This document shows, piece after piece, positions 14,638 to 15,972 of a stretch of 15,972 nucleotides of DNA. The stretch comes from Enteropsectra breve (Eukaryota; Microsporidia), in NCBI GenBank assembly GCA_024243835.1, contig JALPMN010000534.1:1-15972 (forward strand), written 5' to 3'. The position numbers and the translations under genes were made by a program. A model generated the notes under the pieces. That model saw nothing but the letters and a program-made list of their open reading frames with translations. It searched no databases and was not told where the DNA came from. Every line of letters starts with the position of its first letter. Position 1 is the first letter of the stretch.

Positions 14638-15972
14638 CTAAGAATCTCCGAGAATCGTCCTCATAAGCCCCTTGAGCTCCAGATTCTCCATCACCCGGTA
14701 GTTCTCCACATTTCTTGATGCCACCAGCCTTCCGCTTTCAAGATCAAAATCGGTCGAGTAAACAAAGTGCACTCCGCCCTCAATGCAAATCAAGGAATAT
14801 TTTTTCATTCCGTAACGGTATTTCAAATACTGGCGAAAAAGCCCATTTAGAATACGCAGCGCAATGCGATACTCGTTGCCCTGGCGCGGAGATGCCCCTC
14901 CGTCCTTTATTTTAAACAGCACAACATCCCCGCTCTGCTTGTGCGCATGCATCCCGTCCTTCAGCATCGCAATGATCTTTTGGTAAAAACGGGAGGCTTT
15001 TTCTCCATCCATCAGTTTTTTCTTGAAGAGCGACATAAAGGCCAGTTCGTTCTTCCCCTTGTAGAGATAAAAGTTCAACAGAAACATCTGCTCAACAGCA
15101 CCCAGCCCTCCGCTGTGCCCGATGCGAAAAACGAACTCTTCGCTGGTGCCAAAGGTCTTCTCCACAGTGCTGCGCTCTCTGCCGCCCATCGCCCTGTACG
15201 ACTCGCCTGCTGTTTCTATCGATATCCCGTGCCATGCCATAAACTCGTTGATCCTCTTGTCCACTACTTTCCTGTTGTGCACCATCTTCATTTTGTAGAT
15301 CATTCCCAGCGTGTTTTTCACTGAATTGAATATGCTCATTTGATCGCTAAATATCAAATTTATACTTTTTTGATAAAAAATATCATTTTTATTGATAAAT
15401 TTTACGGCTGTGACTATTTCGTCCTTCAGATCCCTGCAGTACCCGCACACATCTGTTTTGTATTTTCTATTGTCTCTTTTTCTATCATCTTCGTTATCAA
15501 TCTGGTTATACTTGATATTATTTCTGTTCTCAACATTTCCGTTATCATTTTTAGGTACTTCACTCGAGTAGTCCATGTTAATAAACTCACGGTAATAGGA
15601 ATAGACAACAGCCATCGGCCATATCGTTTCGCTGGAGAGCATATTGAGATCTTTGGCAATGTGGAATAGCAGTGTTGTTGAGATTATCTGTTTCTGTTTG
15701 CAGGTGCAGGGATATTTGGCCCTGTCTGAAATAATGTGGGTGGAAGAGTCGGCATCCAGAGAAATGGAATGTCCAGCGGGCATGCACTCAAAGGCTATTT
15801 CGTAGTTAATCAGCCGCTTCTTAAAGATATGCACTAAAATAGCAAGTGCACAGATTGAGTGGTCGTTTTTGTTGCATTTAATTTTAACAAGACCCTTTGT
15901 TTTCAGGATGTTTCTAATTGTGATTCTGTCAGCGATATTGCTATCTGTATTTTTACTCTCTGTATTTTTACT
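14638..15972 (-). CDS. CDC45 replication factor, 5' end beyond the window
   Basis: The frame is open without a stop from 15972 to TAG at 14638, giving 444 visible residues; the true start lies off the right edge. A GTG at 15834 is internal. CDC45 is the RecJ/DHH-like subunit of the CMG replicative helicase (CDC45-MCM-GINS). Residues 29-46 (VKIKCNKNDHSICALAIL) align with the family's 'VDALCACKIL' strand. 'STTLLFHIAKDLNML..WPMAVV' matches the DHH-domain helix with its Trp. The C-terminal signature follows in order: 'SIFNSVKNTLGMIYKMKM', 'RKVVDKRINEFMAWHGISIETA', 'YRAMG' and the 'FRIGHSGGLGAVEQM' region. As in eukaryotic CDC45, catalytic residues of the DHH motif are not retained. An Asn/Asp/Lys-rich insert occupies about 182-212. 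The first visible codons repeat (SKNTE, SKNTD). It is smaller than yeast Cdc45 (650). Confidence 0.85.
   Translation of the reverse strand, partial: SKNTESKNTDSNIADRITIRNILKTKGLVKIKCNKNDHSICALAILVHIFKKRLINYEIAFECMPAGHSISLDADSSTHIISDRAKYPCTCKQKQIISTTLLFHIAKDLNMLSSETIWPMAVVYSYYREFINMDYSSEVPKNDNGNVENRNNIKYNQIDNEDDRKRDNRKYKTDVCGYCRDLKDEIVTAVKFINKNDIFYQKSINLIFSDQMSIFNSVKNTLGMIYKMKMVHNRKVVDKRINEFMAWHGISIETAGESYRAMGGRERSTVEKTFGTSEEFVFRIGHSGGLGAVEQMFLLNFYLYKGKNELAFMSLFKKKLMDGEKASRFYQKIIAMLKDGMHAHKQSGDVVLFKIKDGGASPRQGNEYRIALRILNGLFRQYLKYRYGMKKYSLICIEGGVHFVYSTDFDLESGRLVASRNVENYRVMENLELKGLMRTILGDS
15943..15972. repeat. Two 15-bp tandem repeats at the window edge
   Basis: On the minus strand AGTAAAAATACAGA(G/T) occurs twice in a row, encoding SKNTE and SKNTD near the N-terminus of the CDC45 frame. 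The array may continue beyond the window. Confidence 0.75.

Overview
The window reads as nuclear DNA of a compact, intron-poor eukaryote, and a microsporidian is by far the best fit. All confident genes are single-exon. They include shortened forms of universal eukaryotic proteins: ribosomal protein L9, RLP24, an Sm/LSm protein, a Rab5-type GTPase, a BET bromodomain protein and CDC45. Many start codons are preceded within 0-7 bases by a CCC tract, often with an AAATTTT element just upstream, which is the start-proximal signal described for microsporidia. No bacterial ribosome-binding sites, tRNA, rRNA, CRISPR array or insertion sequence was seen.

Layout. 1-993 holds no gene. 994-1944 (+) encodes an N-terminally membrane-anchored protein that looks like a degenerate ubiquitin-specific protease without its catalytic residues. 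2071-5215 is a tandem duplication of about 1.65 kb; each copy carries a 420-residue multi-pass membrane protein gene on the minus strand. 5519-6330 (-) is a secreted-protein locus in which the signal peptide and the body, which resembles a GH19 chitinase/lysozyme-like domain, lie in different reading frames. Then come a Rab5-like GTPase (7067-7648, +), a two-bromodomain plus ET-domain BET protein (8122-9225, +), a 36/39-bp minisatellite (9321-9475), and a signal-anchored, very charged low-complexity protein (9595-10104, +).

The right half is mostly housekeeping: a possible eIF3c-like protein (10339-11595, -), an Sm/LSm protein (12038-12226, +), RPL9 (12641-13201, +), RLP24 (13626-14108, -), and a CDC45 gene whose 5' end lies beyond the right edge (14638-15972, -).

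The genes do not form one pathway. Translation and ribosome biogenesis (RPL9, RLP24, perhaps the eIF3c-like gene), RNA processing (LSm), replication (CDC45), chromatin (BET) and vesicle traffic (Rab5) are interleaved with lineage-specific membrane or secreted proteins. Those lineage-specific genes on the left are where the unusual observations concentrate. All identifications come from reading motifs by eye; no database search was run.
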